A stretch of 64,000 nt of DNA from Enoplosus armatus (taxonomy: Eukaryota; Chordata; Actinopteri; Centrarchiformes; Enoplosidae): assembly GCF_043641665.1 (NCBI RefSeq), contig NC_092193.1:23785883-23849882 (forward strand), in the 5' to 3' direction. The position numbers were made by a program, and so were the translations under genes. Shown one piece after another: positions 35,401 through 49,536 of this stretch. Every line of letters begins with the position of its first letter. The first letter of the stretch is position 1. The notes below the pieces were generated by a model that had not been told where the DNA came from, did not search any database, and saw nothing but the letters and a program-made list of their open reading frames with translations.

Positions 35401-38400
35401 TCTGGAAGTCAGAAAACTATGCTGTATACAGTTGTGCTAAGTAGTTCTTTTTACCTTAGTCTCCATCACTCTGTTCTCCAGCTCAGAGGCTGAGAGTTCA
35501 ACCACACCTCTGTTCCCTACATCCCTCATAGTGCATTTCTGAAACACCTGGGTGAGACGGGCAGAGGGTCCATAGTGAGGGTAAAGGTCATAGAGACAGA
35601 GGTGGGGTCGGAGGCACAGGGATGCAATGGATCCTAACACCTTTCATTAATGCTTTAATGTGTTCATGATAACGCATTTTCCTCGAGGGTTTCGTTTGTG
35701 GGCATGTACGTTACAAAGGCAGCCAGCTCGAGATGATGCGAAGTGGTAAAAAAAAATGCATATATATATTTAAAAAAAAAAAATATATATATATATATAT
35801 ATTTACAGACAAGTATTGAACAGTCCTTTACTAAATGTGTATTTAAACTGCATGACATTCATCAAATCAGCAGAGTGCCATGCTCACTGCAACTCACTTT
35901 TAATAAAAGGCAACTATGACCCCGGAAAGCACAAGACAGCATCAGATCTGGTGTCCTGGTAGTTTCCCTGGTTGAGTATTTGAACTGCTTAAGTTTTAAG
36001 AAACAGCAAATGACCAAACATACCTGCAGCTCTTTCATGAATTTGTCGTCGTCCTCCTCTTCCTCCTCGTCTTCCCTGTGTGCTGGTGCTATGGCCGGCG
36101 TGGAGGTGGAACCAGCCAGAGGTGCAGGAGCACACATCTGGGGTTTGGGTTTAACTTCCGATGGCTGTCTTGGGGGTTTAGGCTGAGGAACCACAGGTGT
36201 CTCTTTCTCTTTCTCTCCCTCATCCTTAAACAGATTCATTCATTCAAAACAAAAGCATAGAATATATCAACTACTTTTCAAGAAGTTTAGTTTCATTATT
36301 TTGTGAAGTGTGTCTAATGACTTTGATTTAAGTCTCTGTCCACATGGTACTTGATAAATCTTACTCAAAACTTACAGCTTACAGAGTTGTTTACCACAAA
36401 CCAGAAAAGATTGCTATTTTATAGTTTGGACACAATTAACTACAGCTGCTAAAATTATCCAGTGACATTTGTCATTTTAGCCAATGAAATGAATAGTCGC
36501 TGTCTAAAAATGAGAAATCTCTTCTACATATCATTATATATACTGTATATGCTGTGAGAATGAGCACCATGTTGAACTACTTGCAAGTTAGGACTTGGGA
36601 CACTATATGCTATGCGTAAATATGCTTAAATTTCCAATGTATACATAGTATTCTTGGGCTCCAGGCGGCTCTTTCCGGGTGGTGAAGATCACCTCTCCTG
36701 ACCTTCCTGTGGTAAGACCTGAACTGACACAATGAAACCTGGGAGACAAAAACACACATAATAATAATTATGCATTAGAGGCCATTTGTAGGTTTTAGAC
36801 TGGTCTGGTCTGCAAGGGGTGAACTGACCTTCGTGGAGGAGGAGGAGGAGGAGACTTGCTGGCCCTGTCTGGACTCTGCCTCATCTCCACACTGGAGCGG
36901 CGGGGTTTCTCCACCTGTGGCCGGCCGCTGCGCTCTGTGCTGGGAGAAGCTGAGGGAGCAACTGCTGGAGGAGCTGATGGAGGAGCTGAGGGAGGAGCTG
37001 CTGGAGGAGCTGATGGAGGAGCTGAGGGAGCAGCTGCCGGAGGAGCTTCCACAACGGATGCAGGAAGCTCAGAGGCTTCTGCAGGAGCTTAACATATCCA
37101 AACATCAGAGCACTGTCATTTAGTAATTTACATTTGTAAGAAAATGCACCCTTGTTCTTTGCTACCCTCGTTCAAAGCTGTCTCCTGACATAAGTGTTGG
37201 AAGTGAGTGAACCTCTTAGTGCCACAAACAAATAACCAGCAGCCAGCAACGAATGTATATGTACGTATGTCAGCAAGCAGAATGACTTTGCAGCAACATT
37301 TCTCAACATTTTCAGTGCTGGTGATGGCTGAAAACGAATCATAAATATTAGATCAGGACTCTCTAGCGCTCTAGACACTTAATATCAAATGATAGACCGG
37401 GACTGGGGACTAAACAAAGACAAGAAAAAACTAGTTTGGGACGTCCTTGGTGCATATGGCTGAGTTGTGTTTTCTTTGTACAAACTGGAATCATACCTGT
37501 GTCTGGGGGATTTAATTGGGTGGAGTCCACCTCATCAGTCAGTTTGGGAGGAGCGTCTTCAGACAAAAGACCCTGCTGCTCCATTGAGGCTGCAGCACAA
37601 ACACAAAACAACACACAGACCTGTGGTTAGGTTTACTATTGCAGTTATTCCATGATATTCAAACACCAAACACCATGTTTTAAGAGATACCATAGGTCTT
37701 TCCTTCCTGCTGTCAGTCTTTACAATCAGCACTGCCCCCAGTAGACCACACACACCAAAATGGACAATCCACATATTTCTGAATGTGCAACAAATGGTGC
37801 AATACCCACACATCTCCATGTGCAATACAGTATAATCCCTCCCTACCTTTATTTCTTTCGTTCTGTGAATTTGTAAATTTGTAAATTACAGTTGTGTTTT
37901 TAGTTTTAGTAGCTTTTTTATAACAGTCTTTATTGTTTTTATTTATTATATCTTGATTTTCTACTTATGTCTCTATTGCACTATCCTGTATGCTGCTGGA
38001 ACAATGCAAATGTCCCCGCTGAGGGATTAATAAAGGATTATTTTATCTTATCTTATCGCATCTTAAAGACAACACATCTCAAAATAATCCTCATGGCTCA
38101 TTTATATTGTGTAATGACTCCTAATGGTATAACTTAACAATGCCCAGTACGATCAGCTGAACTGTTTCATACATTATCTCTCATGTATCCCAGTGTTCAT
38201 ACCTGGTTCATTGTCCACAGATATTAATCACACTATAAATCTTTGTATTGTTGCTGCCCCGTAAAAGACATTTAGCGCCGAATTTGGTGATTTTGAATTG
38301 TTAAGATACACTGAAGAAACAGAAAATTAAGCTTCTTCTCAGATAAAGAAACTGCTTTAAAAGGATTGTTTGGAAAATGCCTTATTGCAAAGCTTAAAAC

Positions 38401-41400
38401 AAGGCTGTTTTTCTCATGAAGAGTTTACATTTTGGAGATCCGTGGTTTTCTCAGGACAGTGAAATATGCCATTTTTACTCTACTGTTTGTTTTGTATTGT
38501 GTAGAGTAATGCACTGCATCTTTAATTAAGAACATGGAGTAAAACAGCTTCTTCAGATCACAATTCACATTATTCTGTGGTCTATTCAGGAACACTGGGC
38601 CTTATGCAAGAACCACTTGTTAAACAGATTTCTGAAGTGGCACGTACGAGTGATTTTAGAGATTGTGTGGGATTCACCAATTTTCTTCTCTTCAGAACTT
38701 TGGCTGTACCAGTCATACAGATAGTCTGCCTCTCTCTATGGGGGAAACGCTTGTTTAAATATGATGTTGAAATCAATAAAAATAAAATAGACAACTAAAA
38801 AAATAATTATTAGCAGCATTTTTGGATGTTATGATTTTATTCTCATATTATGGCCATAAACGGCTTTGCCTTAGCAAGCCGTTCTTTAGTACATGTCCCA
38901 TTCTGCTCTGATGACATGACAGCTGTATTTATATTCGCTAATTGCTTCAGGTCCCTTAATATGACTACTGGAACTGCTACTGTTACTTGCTACTAATGTG
39001 TTACGTTTTGTTTCTGCAGATTTCCAACAGCACTGGTAACATTTTTGTGAAACCTGCAGCCTGATATATAAGTAACTGTATGTCTAATGTGTTTTAAGGC
39101 AATGGGATTCAACAGGTCAACCTTGCAGTGTCAGGTCCAAAGGTGTGTCCTGCTCTGACTTTGATGCGGTGGCAGAGATCTGTCCTGAGGCTGAATCAGA
39201 GCCACCCTCTCTGGTATCTGACACATTCAGATCAGGGATGGACTTCATCAGGCTGGCCTGGGCCTCCTGGAGGACCTGGTCAAAGTCTGTGTTGGTGTTG
39301 GGGGGTGGAGGCCGACTGGAGTAAGAGCTGACTGGCTGGTCGGCTTGGATGGTGCTGGGCTGATTCATAGTGCTGGTTTCTACACCCAGGCTGCCCTCTG
39401 GAGTTTGTCTCTCTGTCGTCTGCGGGGGACACAGAGTCACACAGACTGATGACAGACCCGAAACTGAATGTTCTACAGTATACAGAAAGCTACATCAAAA
39501 CAACAACATCCCAAAGAGTGACTCATTCAAATGAATGTATTAGCAAGTTCAACAAAAGCCAACCTCCAACATCAGTGGTGCAGCAACAGAATGTCATGCT
39601 CACTGATTGGATGTTTCTTACTACAAGGCTCTCTGGGATTTGTAGTTTACTGCTCTCCTTTTCGGAGGTTTTATGTGCACAGCTTTGTACCTTGTGCACA
39701 TGCTGCACATATCCACGTAATTTGGTTGCAAACATGTCATTGATTCAACAGTTATGGCCATTACTGAAAAATAGGATTTCCCCACAAGACTTCAGCTGCC
39801 AATTACAGCAGAATAGTTTGATTACTAAACAAGAGGATACTTCTTCTCCAGATACAGTACATGATATAATACATTTCGTGAGAAGTAAACAGAATTAGTG
39901 TGACCTTCATTATATGGATAGATGTGTCTACATGTTTGATGCTTTAGTAGTAAGAGCATTTTTTTGTGTTCAACTGTTCGGTATTCATTTTATTCAAATA
40001 AATATGTATGAATATAGAAAAATCAATCAATCAAACAAAAAAGCAGGTGAAATGGGCGCCTGGCTGATCTTGATTGATTAAGATCTCCAAAGACTGAAAA
40101 CAATGGGCCTTATGGATGTGCCAAGTACGATTCCTGCAGCATGCTCAGTCGATGAGACTCTGACTGTTGATCGGCCTTTAATTGCCATAACAGAGGGATA
40201 GAGAGTGAGTATATGTCTAACACTGACCTCAGTGTGTGTCTGTGTGTGTTTTATGGTGGTCTGGTCTGTGTGTCTCTCCTGTGTTGGTGCTGGTGCAGGT
40301 TGGCTGGTTCCATCTGCTGAAATGCAGAGTCCATCAGACTGCAGAGGGCCCGGTCTCCTCTGCAGGGCAGGGCTGCCCTCTCTGCTGCGAGGACTCACCT
40401 TAACAACACAACAACATTTCTCTCATTCTACACTACAGACCCTTTCTTGACAAAAAAACACCTGTTCATATAGACAGGCTCACATTTTATAACCATTCAG
40501 AAAGTAGACTAATCATCAGTGCAGTACCTTGGCCACAGTGGGTGAGTCTCGTCCATGGGTGGGTGTCAGTGGGGGACTGGGGTGGTGGTGGGAGGGCTGG
40601 ATCACTGTGGTTGCTGTGCTCTTCATTCTGCGGGTCATGATGGGGGAGGCTGAGCCTGCCAGGCAGACCTCAGCCTGACTCCCAGAGAGGGGGGGGGTGG
40701 CCAGAGGGGGTCTGACTGAGGATCGAGGCTGAGGTTTGGGGGAGTTCTGGGGGCTCTGGGTCTTCAGGGGTCCCTGCTCCGTTTCCAGGACCTTTAGAGG
40801 CTCCACCTGGTCTGATCTGGTGAGAGGGACTGACTCTGACACACACCTATTGATAACAGGGAGGACAAAGACGGCCAAACATACATCAGGATTACTTTCC
40901 TTCAGAACAAAACGGTTTTACTTCTGAGTAATGTTAATGAGTACCTGCGGACAAAACTCAGGGCTTCAGTCAGGGCTTTGACCCTCTTTAACATGGAATC
41001 CATCTTATGAGGCTCCTCCTTCAGGAAACGCACCGCCTCCACCTCCAGCCTCAGTACTGAGCGCATCTTGACCTGCAGCTCTGGAAACTCACCTGGAAGG
41101 CAACCAGGTGAGAATTCTCACTGAAATACATGCAAAGCAATGTTTGTGGACACTGACACACACACGGCCATTGTGGAACTGATTCACTGAAACCGCTGCC
41201 TATTTATTTGTGCTGTGTGCACTGGCTTGCTGTGCTGTGTGCTCTGGGTCTAGTGTTTTAACAGAGCACAGTGGGTGTTTAAGGAGTCCTCTCATAGTGC
41301 AAATGTGTTAGAATAAACAGAATCAGATATGGATTGGGCTTCAAAATAGCGAATACTGATCCATTACAGGAAGTAGTGACTGGCATGAAATATTCTAAAT

Positions 41401-44400
41401 GAGTGCTGATTATCTTTATCTCAGCATTATTTTGCTTTTACAGTATATCATGGTAAACGGCCCATAAGTCCAGTCAGTGTGGAACAGTACAACTGCAGCC
41501 CACAGACCTCAGCTTCAATAGTTTTAGTGGAACTACTCTCTATTGAAAAAATAGTCTCTGTGAGCACTGTTGACGACTGCTGTTTTAGTTTGAGTCTACT
41601 TGGTCCTTATTACATAATCAGCCGATAGAGAGATACTATCTGGCAGGCACTCTGTGAGCCGTATGGAGAGGACATTGATGGGCTCACAAAGTGCATCACA
41701 GACTACATCAACTTCTGTGTGGACTCCACTGTCCCAGCAAGGATTGTCCATTGTTATTCAAATAACAAGCCATGGGTGACAAAGGACATCAAGGCCATCC
41801 TGAATGCAAAGAAGAGGGCTTTCAGAGCTGGCAACAGGGAGGAGGTGAGAACGATCCAGGGGGAACTGAAGGTAAAGATCAGGGAGGCTAAGGAGAGGTA
41901 CAGGAGGAAGCTGGAGTGGAAACTCCAGCAGAACAACATCAGAGAGGTCTGGAGTGGAATGAGAATCATCACGGGTTACAGGCCAACCAACAACAGAGGA
42001 GCTGAAAGCAGTGTGGTCCGGGCCAACGAACTGAATCTGTTTTTCAACAGATTTGACACTGTGGGCCCTGCTCACCCCCCCACCCTCTTCTGACTCTTCT
42101 GCTGTCTGCCTCCAACCTTCACCTATTCCACTCCCCCCTCCCCCTCCTGCTCCCCACAGCCCCCCACCCCCCTGTGTTCCTCACACCTCGTTCCCCAGTC
42201 CCCAGGCTGATGGCACTCTTCAACCTGCTACTTCACCCATCCCCCACTGGTCACCTCTACAGTGTGCTTCACTGCTGACCATGTTAGGAGACAGCTGATG
42301 AGACTCCACTCAATCAAGGCTGCAGGCCCTGATGGTGTCAGCCCCAGAGTGTTTAAAGCCTGTGCCCCCCAGCTATGTGGAGTACTTCACCATGTCTTCA
42401 GCATGAGCCTGAGTCTTCAGAGGGTCCCAGTGCTGTGGAAGACGTCCTGCCTCATTCCTGTGCCAAAGACGCCGCGTACCAGTGGCTCCAAGGACTACAG
42501 ACCCATGGCACTGACCTCCCACATCATGAAGACCCTGGAGAGACTCGTCCTGGAGCAGCTCCGGCCCTTGGTCAAGCCACACTTGGACCCCCTTCAGTTC
42601 GCCTATCAGCCCCAACTTGGAGTTGAGGATGCCATCATCTACCTGCTCAACCGCGTCTACGCCCACCTGGATAAGCCGGCGAGCACTATGAGAGTCATGT
42701 TTTTTGACTTCTCCAGTGCATTCAACACCATCCATCCTGCTCTACTGGGTGAGAAGCTGACGGAGATGCAGGTGGATGCCCCCCTCGTGTCCTGGATTGT
42801 CAACTACCTGACTGACGGACCACAGTATGTGCACTTACAACACTGTGTGTCAGACAGAGTGGTCAGCAAAGTATTGGGCCACCTACACATTACACCTACA
42901 GGAGCTTTTATGACATCCCATTCCAAATTCATAGGCATTAATATGAAGTTGGTCCCCCCCTTTGCAGCTATGCAGTCTGTGGGAATTTTTGCCCATTCAT
43001 CCAGAAGAGCATTTGTGAGGTCAGACACTGATGTTGGACGAGAGGGCCTGGCTCGCAATCTCCATTCTAGTTCATCCTAAAGGTGTTCAATGGGGTTGAG
43101 ATCAGGGCTCTGTGCGGGCCAGTCAAGTTCTTCCACACCAAACTCATCCAACCATGCCTTTATGGACCTTGCTTTGTGCACTGGGGCACAATCATGCTGG
43201 AACAGAAAAGGGGCTTCCCCAAACTGTTCCCACAAAGTTGGAAGCATAGAATTGTCCAAAATGACTTGGTAAGATGAAGCATTAAGATTTCCCTTCACTG
43301 GAACTAAGGGGCCTAGGCCAACCCCAGAAAAACAACCCCATAGCATTATCCCTCCTCCACCAAACTTTACAGTTGGCATAATGCAGTCAGGCAGGTAACA
43401 TTCTCCTGGCATTCGCCAAACCCAGACTCGGCCATCAGACTGCCAGATAGAGAAGCGTGATTCGTCACTCCACAGAACACATTTCCACTGCTCCAGTGGT
43501 GGCGTGCTTTACACCACTCCATCCGACGCTTGGCACTGCGCTTGGTGATGTAAGGCTTGCATGCAGCTGCTCGGCCATGGAAACCCATGCCATGAAGCTC
43601 CCGGCGCACAGTTTTGGTGCTGATATTAATGCCAGAGCTGGTTTGGAACTCTGCATTTATTGAGTCAGCACAGCTTTGGCGACTTTTACGCACTATGCGC
43701 CTCAGCACTCGGCGACCCCGCTCTGTAACATTACGTGGTCTGCCACTTCGTGGCTTAGTTGCTGTGGTTCCTAAACATTTCCACATTGCAATAATACCAC
43801 TTACAGTTGATCGTGGAATATCTAGGAGAGAAGAAATTTCACGAACTGACTTGTTGCAACGGTGGCATCCTATTACAGTACCACGTTAGAATTCAGTGAA
43901 CTCTTTAGAACGACCCATTCTTTCACAAATGTTTGTAAAGGCAGATTGCATGGCTAGGTGCTTGATTTTATACACCTGTGGCAATGGGACTGAATGAAAC
44001 ACCTGAATTCAATGATTAAGAGGAGTGGCCCAATACTTTTGTCCATATAGTGTACATAGACATACATATACATTGCTGCTGTATATATTTTTAACTTTAT
44101 TTTTCACTTAAATATTGTAAATGTGTATATTTTTATTTTCTATTTCTTATTTTTATATTTTGTACATACTTTTATTTCTAAATTATGCTGCTTTCTAATC
44201 TTGAATGGGAGCACCAGTACTGTAAAATTTCCCCCCGGGGATCAATAAAGTATTTCTGTTTCTGATATCTGATTCACTTTTGTCTTGATACAACCCAAAT
44301 CCACCGACCTTTAAGGATAGCCAGAGCTTCTCCGACCCTCCGCAGGTTGACAGCTCCCTCCTCCACGTCTCTCAGGGTGATTGACAGCTGGCCGGGACTG

Positions 44401-47400
44401 GAGGCGGAGCTCCTTTGCAAACGGTCCACAAATTCTTCCAGTTCACTGAGAGGAGAAAAAGACGTTAATCAACACAGGCAGGAAAATCAACTACAACAAC
44501 ATGTGATATCCTACTGTAGACAGAAGATGGCAGCAGAAAGTGCATTAGAGGAGCTCCATAGTCCTTTTGGTGGTCCTAAAATTAAGGTAATTAAGGCTCA
44601 GACACAATAATGCAATGATTTCGATCCTTGTAATGAATGGTACACACTGTATATACTGTACCTATGAGTCTGCAGTCTGATGTGTTAAACTGAATGCTGA
44701 GTTTTGAAATTGAATCTTCCTGTCTGTTGACAACTTAACCAAGTAAACCAGTTTGACAAGTCTATGAGTTTATGACGCAGATTATGTCTGTGTGTGTCTG
44801 TGTTGTTTTAAGAACCAGTTCTGGCTTGATCCTTCAAAGAACAGAGAGCCCTTTTCATGTTATAAGCATTTTGTACTGATTTTCATTATTTCTTAAAATG
44901 CTTACATATGGTTTAAACACTGTTTGAATACCTTTCAGACTAGTTACCTATTCTGTGGAGTTACTTTTGTGTCTTTATTATACAATCAAAAAATAGGTCT
45001 GAGAGCAAAACTATCCACACTCACAAAATTGTGATTAAAAATGCCGTCCGAAAGTTCTGTGAATCCAAAAGTTTTGTGAATCCAAAATGTTGAGCTGAAA
45101 TCTCATGGGTGGGACCTACGAAAGACACGTCTCTATTGGCCAGTCTGGATTGGAGTGACAGCCTGGCAACATCCACTGTTAGTAATCACGAGAGGGAGTT
45201 TTGAAGAAGTCCGTGGAGAAGATGCGGGAGTAAAGAAAATCAATGCCATCTTAGTAAAAGCAAGAATGCTGTGTTTGAACTGATGCATGTAGATTGTTTG
45301 TGTACATGTTACTCTTACAGTGGACATGCACGAGTGCTTTTTCACAACAAAATGATGAAAACAGGGTGACCTGTAATTTCTGTGTTTAAGACTTTAAGAT
45401 CAGATAACTTCTACAGACATTTAAGGACTCACAGATATGGACATGTGCACTGATATGAACCATATTAACATTCACGTACATACAGGATGATTTGACACGC
45501 AGCTTTCTCGGCAGGATAATGTGAGGAAGCAGACATGCAGTGAGCATAGCACTGTAGATCGTACACTGAGCTAATTAAAGTAAAACTTCACTTCATGGTT
45601 CAGCATGAAGGAGAAATCACCCTCTCTGCTTGCTACAGTCACTGAGATGGATAATGTGGGCATTGAGCTGTTGCACATCATTAACTGCTCAGCTCTTGTT
45701 AATAGTGCAGCCTCTCAGAGCATCACTACAGTGCTGCTGGTTTTCCAATATGTCATTATTTTAAAACCATAATGAGATAATAAAGCGCTGATATGATACA
45801 AAGGTTGCAAGCGCATGTGGGATACCTCCTACAGAACTTGAAACAGACTTAAATCATTAAACCCTCTAATTTGGGTGGAATAATGAGCTGGAGAACTGTT
45901 GGGTCTCTGTAATAACATTATAAAGAGTCGGTCTAGACCTGCTCTATTTTGTAAAGTGTCATGAGATGACTTTGTTGTGATTTGGCGCTATATAAATAAA
46001 ATTGAATTGAATTGAATTGAATTGAAACGAGCAGCTCTTCATGAGCTAATGAAAGTCTTGTTCAAACATGGAACACATTCTGTTTTAAACAGCACCAAGA
46101 TTGTACTGCAAATGGTTGCTGGCTGCACAGGCAACTATAATTAAAGAGTGAGGGTGAAATATTTCTGTAAACATGATAACTCTCTTCCCTCACCCGATAT
46201 TACCACAGTGAGTGATGACACACAATGTCTCGCTTTATTTAAAGGCTTCCTCAAGTAATGGTAAATGGTAAATGATCTCACTTATATAGCGCTTTTCATG
46301 GTTCCCAAAGCGCTTTACAGCTAAGTCTCATTCACCCTTTCACTCACACATTCATACACCGATGGCGACCGAGCTGCCATACAAGGTGCTGGTCTCCATC
46401 GGGAGCAACTTGGGGTTCAGTGTCTTGCTCAAGGACACTTCGACATGACGGGGGAAGCCGGGGATCAAACCCCCAACCCCAAACCCAACCCCAACCCACT
46501 CTAACCAGCTTTACCTCCCGTGCGACAGTGCTAACCACTGCGCCACCATGGAAAATGTTTTGTCCATTGATGAAACACATTAGAGTTATCATAATTTAAA
46601 CTAAAAGAATATGATTGTAAGATGACAAAGAACAAAATAACTAACATATACACTGCATGTTAAGATTTGTAAATGCATAATGAAATTAAACAAACACCCC
46701 TGTGGTTCAATTTATGTTAGGGAATTTAACTCACCATACAACCACCACAGTGAGACTGTATAGTTAGCTTAATGCTACATTGACATTTTGTATACATGCA
46801 ATAGTAACAGTAATCATATTTACTTGTGCAATGTCTTTGCTAATGTTGATTACACACTGCCCCCCTTAGGGAGAATTTGCAGCCTGCTCAGCCTGAATGA
46901 TATTCTTAAATTACCTTAAAATCTGCATCATATCACTTTGTTAGCTGCACCGTTCAACTCCTGCTTCTGCTATTCTTTTAGTGTCCATTTATATTATCCC
47001 AATGTATGAGCCATTTTATGTAGAGGTGACTATAGTGAGCTCAAGTCTGTTCCTCTAGAATCAGACAATGAATTTTCCTTTAGATGGTTTCTTCCATCTG
47101 CCTTTCTAATGAGCTGAAAAATGACTTTGCATTGGAGTTTTCTCTATTCAAGATAAATGGTAGCCTGGTTCCAGATCTCACTGTCCTCATCTCTGATGTT
47201 TTTCACTGATTCAATAGGTATGGTGTTGTGCTCACTGATGGCTATTTTCCCTGTAAGAAAAACAACTGACCAATCACAGCTGTGTAGGCAGGATTAAGAA
47301 TGGGGACATCACCTTCCGAGAGGCAGAAAAATACAGCTAATATTTTTCTTTTGTCCAAAGGCTATGGGACAGACACGTCACTCTCCACTGATTGGCTAGA

Positions 47401-49496
47401 GAAAAGTAAAACAAAATTAAAGCTGCAAGCAGTGTTAAACGGGCCCTCGCAGCTTTGCGCACGATGGGGCGTGCTGCGGCTGCTGCGGAATGCTGAATAT
47501 TCATTAACATTGGACATTGCATGAAGGAAATAAATGTCACTTCCTGTGTCCACTATGTGGTGTTAAAGAACACACACTAATTGTACATTACGTTCCTGTA
47601 TACCAAGAGCAGACCACACCATGCAAATTTCATGTAAATCGGATGATGATTGTCAAACAAGGCTTATGTGCTCTTGCCAGTAGGTGGACCAGGACTGGTC
47701 CATCAATAACCCTATGAAGTTTGAGGCTGATCGGTTGATGCCTTTACCCTGATGACAGTGCTGACATATCAATAGATGTTGCTGCACAACAAGTGTAGAC
47801 CACACAATGTTAATTTCATGTAAATCAAATTATGTTTTTCACATATGGCTTGCTTCCTTTTACCAGAAGTACTTCCTGTTGGTACTAGGTGCGCTATGAC
47901 TAATACTCAATACGCTCATGTAGAAAGTCTCAGGCCTGGACTTCTTGGTTCAAAGGAACCGCACTAAGCTGGTTTAAGTCATATTTATCAGATCGATCTC
48001 AGTTTGTACATGATGATGAATCCTCCATGCACACAAAAGTCAGTCATGGAGTTCCACAAGGTTCTGTGCTTGGAACAATACTATTCACCTTATATATGCT
48101 TCCTTTAGGAGATATCATTAGAAAACACTCCATACATTTTCATTGCTATGTGGATGATACCCAACTATATTTATCAATCAAGCCAGAAGAACCTCATCAG
48201 TTAGCCAAGCTCCAAGCATGCCTTAAGGACATAAAGACCTGGATGTCCTGTAATCATCTGATGTTGAACTCGGACAAGACAGAAGTTATTGTTCTTGGCC
48301 CTGAACACCTAAGAAACAGTATCTAAGGATATTGTTACCCTAGATGGCATTGCCCTGGCCTCCAGCGCCACCGTGAGGAATCTGTCTTTGACCATGTCCT
48401 TTAACTCCCATGTAAAACAAACTTCAAGGACTGCCTTCTTTCACCTCTGTAACATTGCAAAAATCAGGAAGATCCTGTCTCAAACAGATGCAGAAAAATT
48501 AGTCCATGCATTTGTCACGTCTAGGCTGGATTAATGCAATTCCTTATTATCAGGCTGTCCCAATAAGTCCCTGAAGACTCTCCAGCTGATCCAGAATGCT
48601 GCAGCATGTGTACTGACAGAAACCAGGAAAAGAGATCATATTTCTCCTGTATTAGCTTCGCTGCACTGGCTCCCCGTAAAATCTAGAATAGAGTTTAAAA
48701 TCCTTCTCCTGACTTACAAAGCTCTTACTGGTCAGGCACCATCATATCTTATAGAGCTCATAGTACCCTATTACCCCACTAGAGCACTGCGCTCCCAGAA
48801 TGCAGGGTTGCTTGTGGTTCCTAGAGTCTCCAAAAGCAGAACAGGAGCCAGAGCCTTCAGCTATCAAGCTCCCCTCCTGTGGAATCGGCTCCCAGTTTGG
48901 GTCCGAGAGGCAGACACACTCTGTACTTTTAAGAGTAAGCTTAAAACTTTGCTTTTTGATAACGCTTATAGTTAGGGCCGGCTCAGGCCTGCCTGGACCA
49001 GCCCCTAGTTATGCTGCTATAGGCCTAGACTGCTGGGGGACTTCCCATGATGCACTGAGCTTTCCTCCTCTCCCTCTTCATCTTTACACATTCATCACAG
49101 TCCAATGCATGTTACTAACTTTATATCTTCCCCGGAGTTTCTTTGTGCTTTGTCGTCTCGCAGGTTCCTGTGGATCGTGGTCCTGGTACGCCTGGGCGCT
49201 GCTGCCATGGGCCTGCCTGACTCTCATCACTACAGTTATCATGTTTAGTCGTAGTTCTGTTACTATTAAAGCTGTTATTGCTATTATTAATCTCAGCTAT
49301 TATTACAGATGTAACTACTATTATCAGTCATATTTCCATTATTATTATAATTATAGCTGCTATTTCTACTGCTAGTGCTGCCATACATCTCTGCCTGTCT
49401 GTCTGTCTGCCTGTCTGCCTGTCGGTCTGTCTATCTGTGTCTCTACGTCTATCTCTCCCCCTCTCTCTTTCTCCCTCCCTCCCTATGTCTCTCCCC

Positions 49497-49536
<40 letters not shown>

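Larger units (their letters stand above)
31286..35454. other. kiaa1217 intron with L2 LINE copies
   Basis: Contains an L2 tail at 32290-32365 and the long L2 fragment at 33098-34680, followed by an AT repeat. The stretches 31.3-32.3 kb and 34.7-35.45 kb show no recognised feature. Confidence 0.6.

Noticed and set aside
36833..37123. + strand 96-codon frame that looks like a Leu/Glu coiled coil
   Set aside because: It is antisense to the kiaa1217 Pro/Ala repeat exon and arises from the 36-bp repeat; there is no splice or start support.
39449..39898. + strand 149-codon open frame in a kiaa1217 intron
   Set aside because: No recognisable domain, no promoter or poly(A) context, and ordinary AT-rich codon content.
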